Below are positions 20,474 to 29,150 of a stretch of DNA of 64,000 nt, in pieces. How positions within the stretch are numbered: position 1 is the stretch's first letter; each line of letters begins with the position of its first letter. The translations under genes were made by a program, and so were the position numbers. The notes under the pieces are model-generated. The model was not told the DNA's origin. It searched no databases and saw only the letters and a program-made list of their open reading frames with translations. Source of the stretch: Polynucleobacter sp. Latsch14-2 (GTDB taxonomy: Bacteria > Pseudomonadota > Gammaproteobacteria > Burkholderiales > Burkholderiaceae); the NCBI RefSeq assembly GCF_018881925.1, contig NZ_JACVPL010000003.1, forward strand, positions 62,001 to 126,000. Reading direction: 5' to 3'.

Positions 20474-20493
20474 ATTTAAACAAGTGTTTAAAT
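20474..20493. promoter_or_regulatory. 20-bp perfect palindrome, possible TetR-type operator
   Basis: ATTTAAACA and TGTTTAAAT form a perfect inverted repeat with a 2-bp AG spacer, 84 bp upstream of the Bug 1 ATG in a 230-bp intergenic region. The AAAC-N4-GTTT core resembles operators of several TetR-family regulators. No regulator gene is adjacent in the window, so the partner is unknown. Confidence 0.5.
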
Positions 20494-20620
20494 TAAATGC
20501 AAGCGGAATATAACGCGCGTGACCTCAATTAGATTGAGGAAGATAAAAATCATATTAATCAGGTAGTTACATGTAGAAAGTGCGCTCTACTGGGATCAAC
20601 TTAAGCGCCCTACAGCGACT

Positions 20621-21778
20621 TTATTGCACTGCCAAACGCCATAGAGAGGTGACCTCAGCCAATCTGGCAGCATGCAAGGCATCACTCTTATCGAAGACTT
20701 TTTTATGCTCGGGTCTAGTGTCTTCTCGTCCAAGCACACGAAGTCCAGCTAACGCAATCCAGTCGAGCAATTCTGCTCTTGTACGTAAGCCCAGATGCTC
20801 AGCTAGATCAGAAAGAATCAACCAACCCTCACCATCAGGAAGAAGGTGATCTTTAAGCCCAGCTAAAAAACCTTTGAGCATGCGACTGCCTGGATCATAG
20901 ATCGCATGTTCCAGTGATGAACTTGGCCTAGCTGGGAGCCATGGGGGATTACAGACAATTAATGCAGCCTTTCCAGATGGAAATAAGTCCGTCTTTTGAA
21001 TGTCAACTTGAGAGCTTAATTCGAGTCTTTTAATATTATCTTGTGCACAAGCAATCGCGCGCTCATCGACATCTGTGGCAACAATCTTTTGAATGTCTCG
21101 CATTGCTAAAACTACCGATAGCGCACCAGAGCCAACGCCAATATCAAATGCAATCGAGTGAGCTTGTATAGCTTTGGGCCAAGATGCATTACAAATTAAT
21201 TGTATATATTCACCGCGAACCGGGGAAAATACACCGTAATGAGGATGAATACAGATTGCCTCGTCCCCTCGAGCCAGAATGGGAACACCATTCTTGCGCC
21301 ACTCATGAGCGCTAATCACTCCGAGCAATTCTCGTAACGAAATTACATAGGGATCTGTCTGACCTCCATAGACTTCATGACAAGCCTGCTTTACATCTGG
21401 TGCGCGACGCAATGGAATAGAGTGATCTGCATTGCACTGAATGAGCAACATCCCCAAGATACGGGCACGTTGCGATTGGGCTAGGCGATGCGCATTAAAG
21501 GTATCAAGGGGACTCCTCACCTTCTCCTTTTCAACCCGATCAACTCTTTTAGATTTCTTAGAAGGTTTATCCACCCTTCTCATCAAAGCCTGTAGTAACT
21601 GACGGGCGTTCTGAAAGTCGCCTTGATAGAGTATTGCTTTACCCTCACAGGCTAAACGATAGGCTACATCAGCCGTGAGAGTGTCATCGGCAATCTGAAT
21701 TTTTTTATGCGGGTCGATGCCATTTTCTGAATGCCATTTAGCGGAATGGGTTTGACCGCCATCGTTCCAATGAATCAT
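20621..21778 (-). CDS. Class I SAM-dependent methyltransferase (NPPW motif)
   Basis: A methyltransferase of the MTS/HemK-like group, which modifies glutamine side chains or amino groups of nucleic-acid bases; the target is not clear. Residue numbers here count from a TTG one codon upstream of the chosen ATG. Motif I is DIGVGSGALSVVLA (213-226), followed by the acidic loop ATDVDERAI and the NPPW catalytic motif at 278-281. The N-terminal 170 residues are divergent, with a basic stretch KPSKKSKR near 72-79. The ATG at 21778 overlaps the pirin stop (ATGA). Coupling to pirin is seen directly; its meaning is unknown. Confidence 0.75.
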   Translation of the reverse strand: MIHWNDGGQTHSAKWHSENGIDPHKKIQIADDTLTADVAYRLACEGKAILYQGDFQNARQLLQALMRRVDKPSKKSKRVDRVEKEKVRSPLDTFNAHRLAQSQRARILGMLLIQCNADHSIPLRRAPDVKQACHEVYGGQTDPYVISLRELLGVISAHEWRKNGVPILARGDEAICIHPHYGVFSPVRGEYIQLICNASWPKAIQAHSIAFDIGVGSGALSVVLAMRDIQKIVATDVDERAIACAQDNIKRLELSSQVDIQKTDLFPSGKAALIVCNPPWLPARPSSSLEHAIYDPGSRMLKGFLAGLKDHLLPDGEGWLILSDLAEHLGLRTRAELLDWIALAGLRVLGREDTRPEHKKVFDKSDALHAARLAEVTSLWRLAVQ

Positions 21779-22632
21779 CAAGAAATCACAAAGCGGTTGT
21801 TTTGGTAATCATCAATGGCTTGCTCAATCTCGGCACGAGTATTCATCACAAAAGGGCCGTATTGAACAATCGGCTCATGCAAGGGCAAGGCGGCCAAGAT
21901 AATAAATTGAGCCCCTTGTGCCCCCGCCTTGGCTTTAAAATCGTCACCACTGCCAAGCACAATCGCAGCTTGTTTCGACGCTTCTTGGAGTGGACTACCG
22001 ATTCTCAGCTCCCCTTCGTAAACATATGCAAATGCATTTAGCTCCTTGGGGATGCGGTGCTCGAATTCCGCATGGGGAGCAAGTTGCACATCCAAAAATA
22101 AGGGCGTTGTAGTAATTCCCTGAATCGGACCTTGGACGATAACGCCATTATTTTCATAAGCTCCTGCAATAACCTTAACCACCCCACCATTCACTAGGAC
22201 TACCTTCGGAATATCTTCCACCTGAATATCCTGATAAGCGGCCGCCTTCATCTTTTCTTTTGCGGGCAAATTAATCCACAACTGAAAACCACGCATTGCG
22301 CCACTCACCTGCTGAGGCATCTCGGAATGAATGATGCCGCGCCCTGCAGTCATCCACTGCACTCCGCCGGTCTTTAAGTGCCCTTGGTTTCCAAGATGAT
22401 CCTCGTGCAACATATGACCCTCCAACATGTAAGTCACCGTCTCAAAACCACGATGAGGGTGGGCAGGAAAGCCAGCCACATAGTCATTTGGGTCATTCGA
22501 AGAAAACTCATCCAACATTAAAAATGGATCAAGCCGGACCTGCTGCTGACCGCCCAAGCTACGACGCAGCTTTACGCCAGCACCATCAGAAGTGGCGACA
22601 CCAGGAATCATGGCCTGAATATTGCGAATCAT
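21778..22632 (-). CDS. Pirin-family protein (cupin)
   Basis: A bicupin protein. Bacterial pirins include quercetin 2,3-dioxygenases and regulators of central metabolism. The N-terminal cupin keeps the metal ligands: His58 and His60 in AHPHRGFETV, His102 and Glu104 in GIIHSEMP. The C-terminal domain (about 165-284) is pirin-C like. The 284-residue length fits the family. It lies 15 bp downstream of the carboxymuconolactone decarboxylase-like gene and overlaps the methyltransferase, so the three probably share a transcript. Substrate unknown. Confidence 0.88.
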   Translation of the reverse strand: MIRNIQAMIPGVATSDGAGVKLRRSLGGQQQVRLDPFLMLDEFSSNDPNDYVAGFPAHPHRGFETVTYMLEGHMLHEDHLGNQGHLKTGGVQWMTAGRGIIHSEMPQQVSGAMRGFQLWINLPAKEKMKAAAYQDIQVEDIPKVVLVNGGVVKVIAGAYENNGVIVQGPIQGITTTPLFLDVQLAPHAEFEHRIPKELNAFAYVYEGELRIGSPLQEASKQAAIVLGSGDDFKAKAGAQGAQFIILAALPLHEPIVQYGPFVMNTRAEIEQAIDDYQNNRFVIS

Positions 22633-22647
22633 GTGGATATAAATTAG

Positions 22648-23199
22648 CTAGGCCGGCGGGTGATCTTCTGGATTTACATCCAGAGCAATTAAGAAGCGAG
22701 ATACCATGTTGTAAGCAGCAATGACTGTTACTAACTCAACGGTATCGGTATTACCCAGTGACTCTTGTAGGCGCTTCATCAGGGCTGGCTCAACCTTAAT
22801 ATTGCGTGTCATCTGAAAAGTCAGCTCTGCAGCATCTCTTTCAGTCTGGCTGAATAAGTCAACCGGAAAATTGGCTTGGCCAATGAGTCGCAAAGCCTGT
22901 ACTTGCGCTTCGGTACCACCCGCTTTTTTAAAGGGAGGTGCATGGTGAAAAAACTCATATTCAGCACCATTCAGAACCGCAACACCGCACATTGCTAGTT
23001 CACGCAATTTGGGATCTAGCGATAAATTGTTACGAACCTCGCCAATAAAGTGATTCCAGCCCTCCGCAATCGGAACGCTATGCAACAACATCCGATCTAA
23101 ATTAATAAACTGACCACCACGTCGCTTACGAATAGCGCTCACTAAATCAGCAGGCTCAGCCAAATCCATTGGTTGATAAGGAATTAAACGTTCAGACAT
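22648..23199 (-). CDS. Carboxymuconolactone decarboxylase-family protein
   Basis: An all-helical protein of the CMD/AhpD superfamily, 183 residues. The typical segment is LRELAMCGVAVLNGAEYEFFHHAPPFKKAG, given here only in part: ELAMCGVAVLNGAEYEF at about 67-83 then HH. The redox CxxC pair of AhpD peroxidases is absent, so it is nearer to the decarboxylase type, and no specific reaction can be assigned. It is first in a unit with pirin and the methyltransferase. The Bug 2 gene ends 35 bp downstream of its start on the other side of a short gap, on the same strand. Confidence 0.75.
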   Translation of the reverse strand: MSERLIPYQPMDLAEPADLVSAIRKRRGGQFINLDRMLLHSVPIAEGWNHFIGEVRNNLSLDPKLRELAMCGVAVLNGAEYEFFHHAPPFKKAGGTEAQVQALRLIGQANFPVDLFSQTERDAAELTFQMTRNIKVEPALMKRLQESLGNTDTVELVTVIAAYNMVSRFLIALDVNPEDHPPA

Positions 23200-23234
23200 A
23201 AATACTTTCTTAGGGCGTAAGCACTATTAAGTGC

Positions 23235-24236
23235 TTATTGCGCCGCTTCTTTAATATTATTTTCAATAACAAATTTACCCCACACGGCAATCTGCTTACC
23301 TATGAAATCACGCAATGTTTCAGGGTTTCCGGCGATGATTTCAATTCCTTGGGCTTTGAATTTATCAGCTACCGCAGGTGTCTTGAGAGATTTAGTAATC
23401 GCCTGATTCATCGCATTCACAATCGCTGGGGGCGTTTTTCCTGGCGCTAACACTCCCCACCACGCAGGGGCATTAAATCCTGGGTAGCCACTTTCTGCAA
23501 TAGTGGGAACATTAGGCAATCCAGCAGCTCTTTTGGTAGTTGTAATGACCAAAGGAATCACGCCGCCGCTCTCAATGTGTGGCTTTACTAAAAATTCTGA
23601 ACCAACCGCTAGCTCAACTTGACCGCCCAATACATCCTGCATCAAAGGACCACCACCACGATAAGGAATGTGGTTCCAATCAAAGCCAGCCTGCTTAGCA
23701 AAGCGAGCCATTGCAAGATGCCCTAAGCTACCAATTCCAATAGAACCATAGCTAAATTTCTTACCAGCCTTAGATTGTTCGAGTAACTGCTTAAAGCTGG
23801 TGATTCCGGAATTCTTACTCGCAACCAATACCATTGGAGATGTACCAATTAAGGTCACCGGTGCAATATCTTTGATGGTGTCATAGGGGAGTTTGTCTTT
23901 GAGGCTTGGATTGACGCCATGGGTATCAAAGACCACTGCAAAGGTATACCCGTCAGGATCAGATCTCGTCATTGCTGCCGTTCCAATCACTCCAGAAGCA
24001 CCACCAATGTTTTCAACAATCACGTTTTGCTTCAACTCTGCTTGCAGTGCAGGCGCCAAGATACGCGCAACCTGGTCCACAGATCCACCGGGCGGGAAAA
24101 CCGCGATCAGTCGAATAGGTTTTTGGGTGGGCCATGCTCCAACTCCAGCGGTTTGAGCGGAAACCATGCCGACTACCCCAACGAGCAATAAAACGAACAA
24201 TATGGCTTTTTTAGCCATGTTTGAGTAAATTTGCAT
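23235..24236 (-). CDS. Bug-family periplasmic binding protein 2
   Basis: A carboxylate-type periplasmic receptor with 333 residues from the chosen ATG. The start (MQIYSNMAKKAIL) is set by an AAGGAG site 7 nt upstream; the open frame continues 36 codons further but crosses the divergent trhO start and lacks a signal peptide there. The signal peptide ends near VSAQ. Family marks: IRLIAVFPPGGSVDQVAR, ENIGGASGVIG and PSYDTIKDIAP-like strand (PYDTIKDIAPVTLIG). It differs from its neighbours in having Ile-Gly-Gly where most show Lys-Pro-Gly in the ligand loop. It is followed by the CMD-pirin unit. Confidence 0.88.
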   Translation of the reverse strand: MQIYSNMAKKAILFVLLLVGVVGMVSAQTAGVGAWPTQKPIRLIAVFPPGGSVDQVARILAPALQAELKQNVIVENIGGASGVIGTAAMTRSDPDGYTFAVVFDTHGVNPSLKDKLPYDTIKDIAPVTLIGTSPMVLVASKNSGITSFKQLLEQSKAGKKFSYGSIGIGSLGHLAMARFAKQAGFDWNHIPYRGGGPLMQDVLGGQVELAVGSEFLVKPHIESGGVIPLVITTTKRAAGLPNVPTIAESGYPGFNAPAWWGVLAPGKTPPAIVNAMNQAITKSLKTPAVADKFKAQGIEIIAGNPETLRDFIGKQIAVWGKFVIENNIKEAAQ

Positions 24237-24324
24237 GCCATATCTCCTTAAATTAAGGGACAAGATTACCACCCCTATGAGGCGCATGTTTGATAATGGG
24301 GGTCGTAGCCATAAGATATGAATC

Positions 24325-25095
24325 ATGAAGCCTATTTTGAACATCGCCGCGTATTTATTTGTCAGCCTGGAGGATTTGCCTGTGCTACGGACAAAAATAT
24401 TGGATCAATGCAATTTATTGCAATTGAAAGGCACTATTTTGCTTACTGGCGAGGGAATTAATATGTTCCTAGCTGGTACAGAAAAAGAGTTACGTCACTT
24501 TTTAGAATGGCTCCGTTCAGACCCTCGGTTCAAAAGCATTGAAGCTAAGGAAAGCTGGTCGGAAGATCAGCCTTTCAAAAAAATGCTCGTCAAACTCAAG
24601 AATGAAATTATTCGCATGAATCACCCTACGATTCGCCCTGAACAAGGTCGCGCTAATTTCATCACACCCAAAAAATTACGAGAATGGCTTGATCGTGGAA
24701 CAGACGATCTCGGTCGCCCAGTATTAATGGTTGATACACGCAATGCTTTTGAAGTGGATTACGGAACATTCAATAATGCATTGCACTTTAATATCCAAAA
24801 ATTCACTGAGTTTCCGGACGCTATTAAAGCCCACAAAGAAAATCTTGCGGATAAAACATTAGTCAGCTTTTGCACCGGCGGCATTCGCTGTGAAAAGTCT
24901 GGTCTCTATATGCGTGAAATTGGTATGCAACACAGCTATCAATTAGAGGGTGGGATCTTGAAATACTTTGAAGAAGTGGGCTCTGCACACTACACAGGGA
25001 GTTGCTTTGTCTTTGATGAACGCGAAGCTTTAGAGCCGAATCTGGAGACCATTCCGCTTGAGCGCTCTATTCGAAAAAATAGCATCAAAAAATAA
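24325..25095 (+). CDS. trhO: tRNA uridine 5-hydroxylase TrhO / rhodanese-family (UPF0176)
   Basis: TrhO (YceA) proteins hydroxylate U34 of certain tRNAs in an oxygen-dependent way. The 256 residues show an N-terminal ferredoxin-like domain with LTGEGINMFLAG (40-51) and a rhodanese domain whose active-site loop CTGGIRCEKS carries Cys183 and Cys189. The Cys-rich C-terminal region of the 350-residue E. coli protein is missing; the chain stops soon after SCFVFDERE. It is divergently transcribed from Bug 2, and no strong ribosome site is visible before the ATG. Confidence 0.85.
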   Translation: MKPILNIAAYLFVSLEDLPVLRTKILDQCNLLQLKGTILLTGEGINMFLAGTEKELRHFLEWLRSDPRFKSIEAKESWSEDQPFKKMLVKLKNEIIRMNHPTIRPEQGRANFITPKKLREWLDRGTDDLGRPVLMVDTRNAFEVDYGTFNNALHFNIQKFTEFPDAIKAHKENLADKTLVSFCTGGIRCEKSGLYMREIGMQHSYQLEGGILKYFEEVGSAHYTGSCFVFDEREALEPNLETIPLERSIRKNSIKK

Positions 25096-25163
25096 AGTTT
25101 TGCAATTCGCAATACCTCTAAAATTTACCTATTAACAATAGCTCCCAAAACCAAGGAATAGAA

Positions 25164-26138
25164 ATGAACAAATCAAGGAATGTCCTCATACTGAGTCTCC
25201 TATGTCTAGCAGCTTTATTTTCTGGGGGTATTCAAGCGCAGACCTATCCAAGCAAAACAATCATGCTGGTTGTCCCGACTGCTCCAGGAGGTGCAAATGA
25301 TGCAATGGCGCGAATCATTGCTCAAGGTCTTAGCCAAAAGATGGGACAGCCCGTTATTGTTGAAAATAAACCGGGCGCAAATGGTGCAATTGCAACGGAG
25401 TTTGTAGCGCGCGCAACGCCAGATGGCTACACCATCTTATTTGGCTACATTGCCACCCATGGCATCAACCCAGCCCTACAGAAATTAAAGTACGACCCTG
25501 TAGCTGACTTTGAGCCTATTGGCATGGTCGCCATTTCACCCACCTTATTGGTCGCTACCGAGAGTCTGCCAGTAAATAATGCCAAGGAATTAGTGGCTTT
25601 ATTAAAAGCAAAGCCCGATACGATTAGTTACGCCTCTGCTGGTAAAGGTACAGCTCCGCATTTATCCGCAGAACTCTTTAAGCTCAATACTGGCACTCAA
25701 ATGCTCCATGTGCCATACAAGGGATCCGCCCCAGCCATTGTGGATACCATTGGCGGCACTACCCAAGTCATGTTCCCCAGTCTATTTAGCGCCTACCCTC
25801 AAGTTGCTGGCGGAAAGTTAAAGGCCCTTGGAATTGCAGGAGACAAACGCTCACCTGTTCTACCAAATGTTCCGACCTTAAAAGAGCAAGGCATTCCTAA
25901 TATGAATGTGACGCAATGGTACGGATTATTTGCGCCTGCAAAAACTCCCAAATCCATCATCACCCGGATTAATAAAGAGTTAAATCTGACCCTAAATGAA
26001 AAGGGTAATGAAAAGAAGATCGAAGATCAAGGCGCAGAAGTGGAAACTGGAACTCCTGAACAATTAGGGGATCTAGTGAAAAAAGAAGTGGTGCGCTGGA
26101 AGCGGGTTGTCGATAGCGCAAAAATTACAGCAGACTAA
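25164..26138 (+). CDS. Bug-family periplasmic binding protein 3
   Basis: 324 residues with a signal peptide ending near IQAQ, then the mature start TYPSKTIMLVVPTAPGGAN. Ligand-loop marks are VENKPGANGAIATEF and PDGYTILFGYIATHG. An AAGGAA ribosome site precedes the ATG. It leads a tight plus-strand run (Bug 3, ModA-like protein, Bug 4, alpha/beta hydrolase) with gaps of 4, 25 and 12 bp, so it is probably the first gene of that operon. Ligand unknown. Confidence 0.9.
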   Translation: MNKSRNVLILSLLCLAALFSGGIQAQTYPSKTIMLVVPTAPGGANDAMARIIAQGLSQKMGQPVIVENKPGANGAIATEFVARATPDGYTILFGYIATHGINPALQKLKYDPVADFEPIGMVAISPTLLVATESLPVNNAKELVALLKAKPDTISYASAGKGTAPHLSAELFKLNTGTQMLHVPYKGSAPAIVDTIGGTTQVMFPSLFSAYPQVAGGKLKALGIAGDKRSPVLPNVPTLKEQGIPNMNVTQWYGLFAPAKTPKSIITRINKELNLTLNEKGNEKKIEDQGAEVETGTPEQLGDLVKKEVVRWKRVVDSAKITAD

Positions 26139-26142
26139 GTAA

Positions 26143-26901
26143 ATGAATAATCCTAATGCACCTTCAAGTCTAGGCCCCCTCCGGGTTATCACCTCTGGGG
26201 CTTTTGCAGCAGCCTTAAAAGAGCTTGTCCCTATTTATGAGAATCAATACCACCTCAAGGTAGAGCTAGCATTTGGGTCTTCCATTGGTGCTGCTCATGA
26301 CTCCATTCCTACTAGATTAAGTCAGGGAGAAAAGTTTGATGTATTTATTTTGGCTGGATCAGCGCTCGATAGCTTCATTCAACAAGGTCATATTCAAGAC
26401 AATACAAGGCTTGACCTAGTCTCCTCTCAAATTGCTGCGGCGGTACGCGCAGGAGATCCTGAGCCTGACATTAGCACTCTTGCTGCCCTAAAAAATACCT
26501 TACTAACTGTCGGCAGAGTTGCATACTCCGCTAGCGCCAGCGGTACCTATCTTTCTACTGAATTATTTCCTCAACTAGGGATCGCGGATGAGATGGCAGT
26601 TAAAGCGAAAAAAATATTTAGTGAACGCGTTGGCACAATTTTAGTCAGAAATGAAGCTGATCTTGGCTTTCAGCAATTGAGTGAATTGCTGCCAATTTCA
26701 GGAATAAAAATTCTGGAGGATTTGGCTCCTGAAGCTCAAAGATCTTTTTTCTTCTCAGCAGGCATCGGCAGTCAAACCAATAAAGAACATCAGGCCCAAC
26801 ATTTAATTGAGTTTCTAGCATCCCCCGAAGCTGCCATGCGAATTGAAAAGACAGGCTTAAAACCTGTGATGGCAAAAGCACCCTGGCTAGTTGCAACCTA
26901 A
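26143..26901 (+). CDS. ModA-like substrate-binding-domain protein without signal peptide
   Basis: 252 residues with the type II periplasmic-binding fold of molybdate-binding ModA proteins: LRVITSGAFAAALKELVPIY at the start, FGSSIGAAHDSIPTRL, and KFDVFILAGSALDSFI. A secreted ModA begins with a signal peptide; this one does not. A TAA stop lies in frame directly before the ATG (26140-26142), so no longer N-terminus is possible. No ABC permease or ATPase lies nearby. It starts 4 nt after the Bug 3 stop, implying coupling. A cytoplasmic ligand-binding or sensing role is the simplest inference; function unknown. Confidence 0.8.
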   Translation: MNNPNAPSSLGPLRVITSGAFAAALKELVPIYENQYHLKVELAFGSSIGAAHDSIPTRLSQGEKFDVFILAGSALDSFIQQGHIQDNTRLDLVSSQIAAAVRAGDPEPDISTLAALKNTLLTVGRVAYSASASGTYLSTELFPQLGIADEMAVKAKKIFSERVGTILVRNEADLGFQQLSELLPISGIKILEDLAPEAQRSFFFSAGIGSQTNKEHQAQHLIEFLASPEAAMRIEKTGLKPVMAKAPWLVAT

Positions 26902-26926
26902 ACCTTCAATCATTTAGAAAAATAAT

Positions 26927-27895
26927 ATGTCCTCTAACCTAGCTAAACACTTTCTACTGGCAGTACTCTGCCTGTTACCTTTATCGCTTAGCGCTCAAAC
27001 TTATCCAACGCAGCCTATCAAAATTGTGGTTGGATTCTCGCCTGGAGGAGTTCCTGACATCGCCGCTCGGATTATTGGGCAGCACATGAGTGAGCATTGG
27101 AAGCAACCTGTCTTGGTCGAAAATAAACTGGGCGCTGGAAGTAATATTGCCGCTCAAGTTGTAGCCAATGCCCCATCTGACGGCTATACCCTGCTATCTA
27201 TTTCTTCTGCCTTTGCAATTTCACCAGCCATCTATTCATCGATGTCGTTTGACCCTTTGAAAGATTTTTCCGGAGTGACCTTAACAGCTACTGGCCCAGC
27301 TTTTTTATTGGTGTCGCCAAACCTCAAAGTCAATAGCGTTAAGGAGCTAATTGACTATGCCGCCAAAAATCCCGGCAAGGTAACTTATAGTTCTGCAGGC
27401 GTAGGAAGTGGCTCTCATTTTGCTGCGGAACTTATTCAAGCTAAAGCAGGGATTAGTTTGCTACACATCCCCACAAAAGGTATTCCCGATGCCATCACAG
27501 AAGTCATGTCCGGAAGAGTAGATTTTTTTATTAGCCCCTATGCCAGTGCTATTAGCCTGGTTCGAGCGGGTAAAGTGCGAGCAATTGCGGTAACCAGCAC
27601 AAAACGTATTAAAGATTTCCCATCCCTGCCGACAGTAGCTGAGTCTGGAGTGCCGGGATATAAATGGGAGTTTTGGTATGGCTTACTTGCCCCTGCAAAA
27701 ACTCCAAAACCCATTCTGCAAAAGATCTATGCAGAGGTAAAGCGGATTTTAGAATTACCTAGCGTAAAAGAGCGCTTTGATGAATTGGGTACCACGGCGG
27801 TTTCTAGTACCCCTGAACAATTTGACGCATTAATTGCCGCAGAAATTCTTGAATTTGCCCGACTTGCAAAAGTCTCTGGCATCAAGCCTGAATAA
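26927..27895 (+). CDS. Bug-family periplasmic binding protein 4
   Basis: 322 residues, signal peptide ending near LSAQ, mature start TYPTQPIKIVVGFSPGGVPD. Other marks are VENKLGAGSNIAAQV and SDGYTLLSISSAFAI; the GxGSN ligand loop is more typical of Bugs binding amino-acid-like or heteroaromatic ligands than the KPGANGAIA type, but the specificity is not readable. It sits between the ModA-like gene and a 3-oxoadipate-enol-lactonase-like hydrolase, in the same transcript. Confidence 0.9.
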   Translation: MSSNLAKHFLLAVLCLLPLSLSAQTYPTQPIKIVVGFSPGGVPDIAARIIGQHMSEHWKQPVLVENKLGAGSNIAAQVVANAPSDGYTLLSISSAFAISPAIYSSMSFDPLKDFSGVTLTATGPAFLLVSPNLKVNSVKELIDYAAKNPGKVTYSSAGVGSGSHFAAELIQAKAGISLLHIPTKGIPDAITEVMSGRVDFFISPYASAISLVRAGKVRAIAVTSTKRIKDFPSLPTVAESGVPGYKWEFWYGLLAPAKTPKPILQKIYAEVKRILELPSVKERFDELGTTAVSSTPEQFDALIAAEILEFARLAKVSGIKPE

Positions 27896-27907
27896 ACTCG
27901 ACTCATC

Positions 27908-28705
27908 GTGCAAACCATCATAAGCCCCAGCGGTATAAAGATTGCCTACTCAATAGAGGGGAATGGCCCGTGGCTAACCCTCGCGCATTCCCTAGCTAGC
28001 AATATGGAAATGTGGGATCCACAAATGTCCCTGCTTACCAGGCATTTCAAGGTCTTACGTTTCGATACTAGAGGGCATGGCCATAGCTCAGCACCTGCTG
28101 GACCTTACTCTCTTGATGAGTTGGCTCGGGATGTACTGGACTTATTTCAAGCCCTCGATATTAAACAGACGCACTGGCTTGGCTTATCCATGGGCGGGAT
28201 GATTGGGCAAGCATTAATCCTGCAACACCCTCAATTATTTAGCTCTCTCGTTTTAGCTGACACTACTAGCAAACGCCCTGAAAATGCTCAGCAAATGTGG
28301 GGACAGCGTATTGCCCAAGCGAAAAACCAGGGCATGGCCGCAATGGTTGAAAGCACCTTAGAACGCTGGTTCTCGGATGAATTTAGAGAACGACAACCGG
28401 TCATCATTCAAAAGGTTGCCCAAGGCATTGAGACAACTTCTATTGATGGCTTTGCAGGATGTTGCGAAGCCATCTCCCACATCAATACCTTCGACCGGCT
28501 TAGTGAAATTTCATGCCCGACATTGATTATGGTCGGGGAACAAGATCATGGCACGCCGCCAGAAATGGCCCGAGCCATGAAAGAGCAAATGGCCAAAGCC
28601 ATTTTTCATGTAATCCCAAATGCAGGGCATATCTCCAATATTGAGCAGTCGGATATATTCAACCAACATTTACTCGATTTTTACACCCAAATAGCCTTAA
28701 TTTGA
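27908..28705 (+). CDS. Alpha/beta hydrolase, 3-oxoadipate enol-lactonase-like
   Basis: A 265-residue cytoplasmic alpha/beta hydrolase. The oxyanion region is LTLAHSLASNMEMWD, the nucleophile is Ser94 in GLSMGGMIGQ, and the rest of the triad is Asp213 (VGEQDHGTPP) and His241 (NAGHISNIE). The overall layout (RFDTRGHGHSSAP, then LARDVLDLFQALDI) is that of PcaD-type lactonases, but no other pca genes are present, so it may act on another lactone or ester. The start is GTG with a weak ribosome site, 12 bp after Bug 4. Confidence 0.82.
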   Translation: MQTIISPSGIKIAYSIEGNGPWLTLAHSLASNMEMWDPQMSLLTRHFKVLRFDTRGHGHSSAPAGPYSLDELARDVLDLFQALDIKQTHWLGLSMGGMIGQALILQHPQLFSSLVLADTTSKRPENAQQMWGQRIAQAKNQGMAAMVESTLERWFSDEFRERQPVIIQKVAQGIETTSIDGFAGCCEAISHINTFDRLSEISCPTLIMVGEQDHGTPPEMARAMKEQMAKAIFHVIPNAGHISNIEQSDIFNQHLLDFYTQIALI

Positions 28706-28756
28706 ATGGCGGACAAGAAGCGCAAAACACAGAACTGCGCATCCTTGCCGAACGAT

Positions 28757-29059
28757 TTAGACTGACTTGCCCACTAAAGTGAAGTGCTCAACCACTGGGG
28801 GTTTTGCGAAAAACGGGCCGACGATTGACCGCCACTCCGCAAAGGCTGCAGAACCCCGGAAATCAACTGTATGGTTTTCTAGGGTTTCCCAATAGATAAA
28901 TAAAAGGTAGCGGGCTGGGCTTTCTACGCTGTGATTGACCTTAAAGCCACGAAATCCCTTAGATTTGGCTATAACCGTCTCAACCCCCCGCATAATTGCC
29001 TCCTCGAACTCGCCCTGTTGCTTGGGGTTGATCTCAAGATCACAGTGTTCCAAAATCAT
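28757..29059 (-). CDS. Antibiotic-biosynthesis-monooxygenase (ABM) domain protein
   Basis: A 100-residue single-domain protein of the dimeric alpha+beta barrel superfamily, with the strand-helix pattern of ABM/YgiN-like proteins (GFRGFKVNHSVESPARYLLF, WETLENHTVDF, FFAKPPVVEHF). Members are quinone or flavin-independent monooxygenases or small binding proteins. The reaction is unknown. It is monocistronic, convergent with the hydrolase and divergent from Bug 5; an AAGGA ribosome site precedes the ATG. Confidence 0.75.
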   Translation of the reverse strand: MILEHCDLEINPKQQGEFEEAIMRGVETVIAKSKGFRGFKVNHSVESPARYLLFIYWETLENHTVDFRGSAAFAEWRSIVGPFFAKPPVVEHFTLVGKSV

Positions 29060-29150
29060 TGGTTTTCCTTTGCAAATAAAAATTTGTCATAAATAGTAAA
29101 ATTGACCAGCATTAGAAGATTAATCCAAAACAACCTCCTGGACCCGAAAC

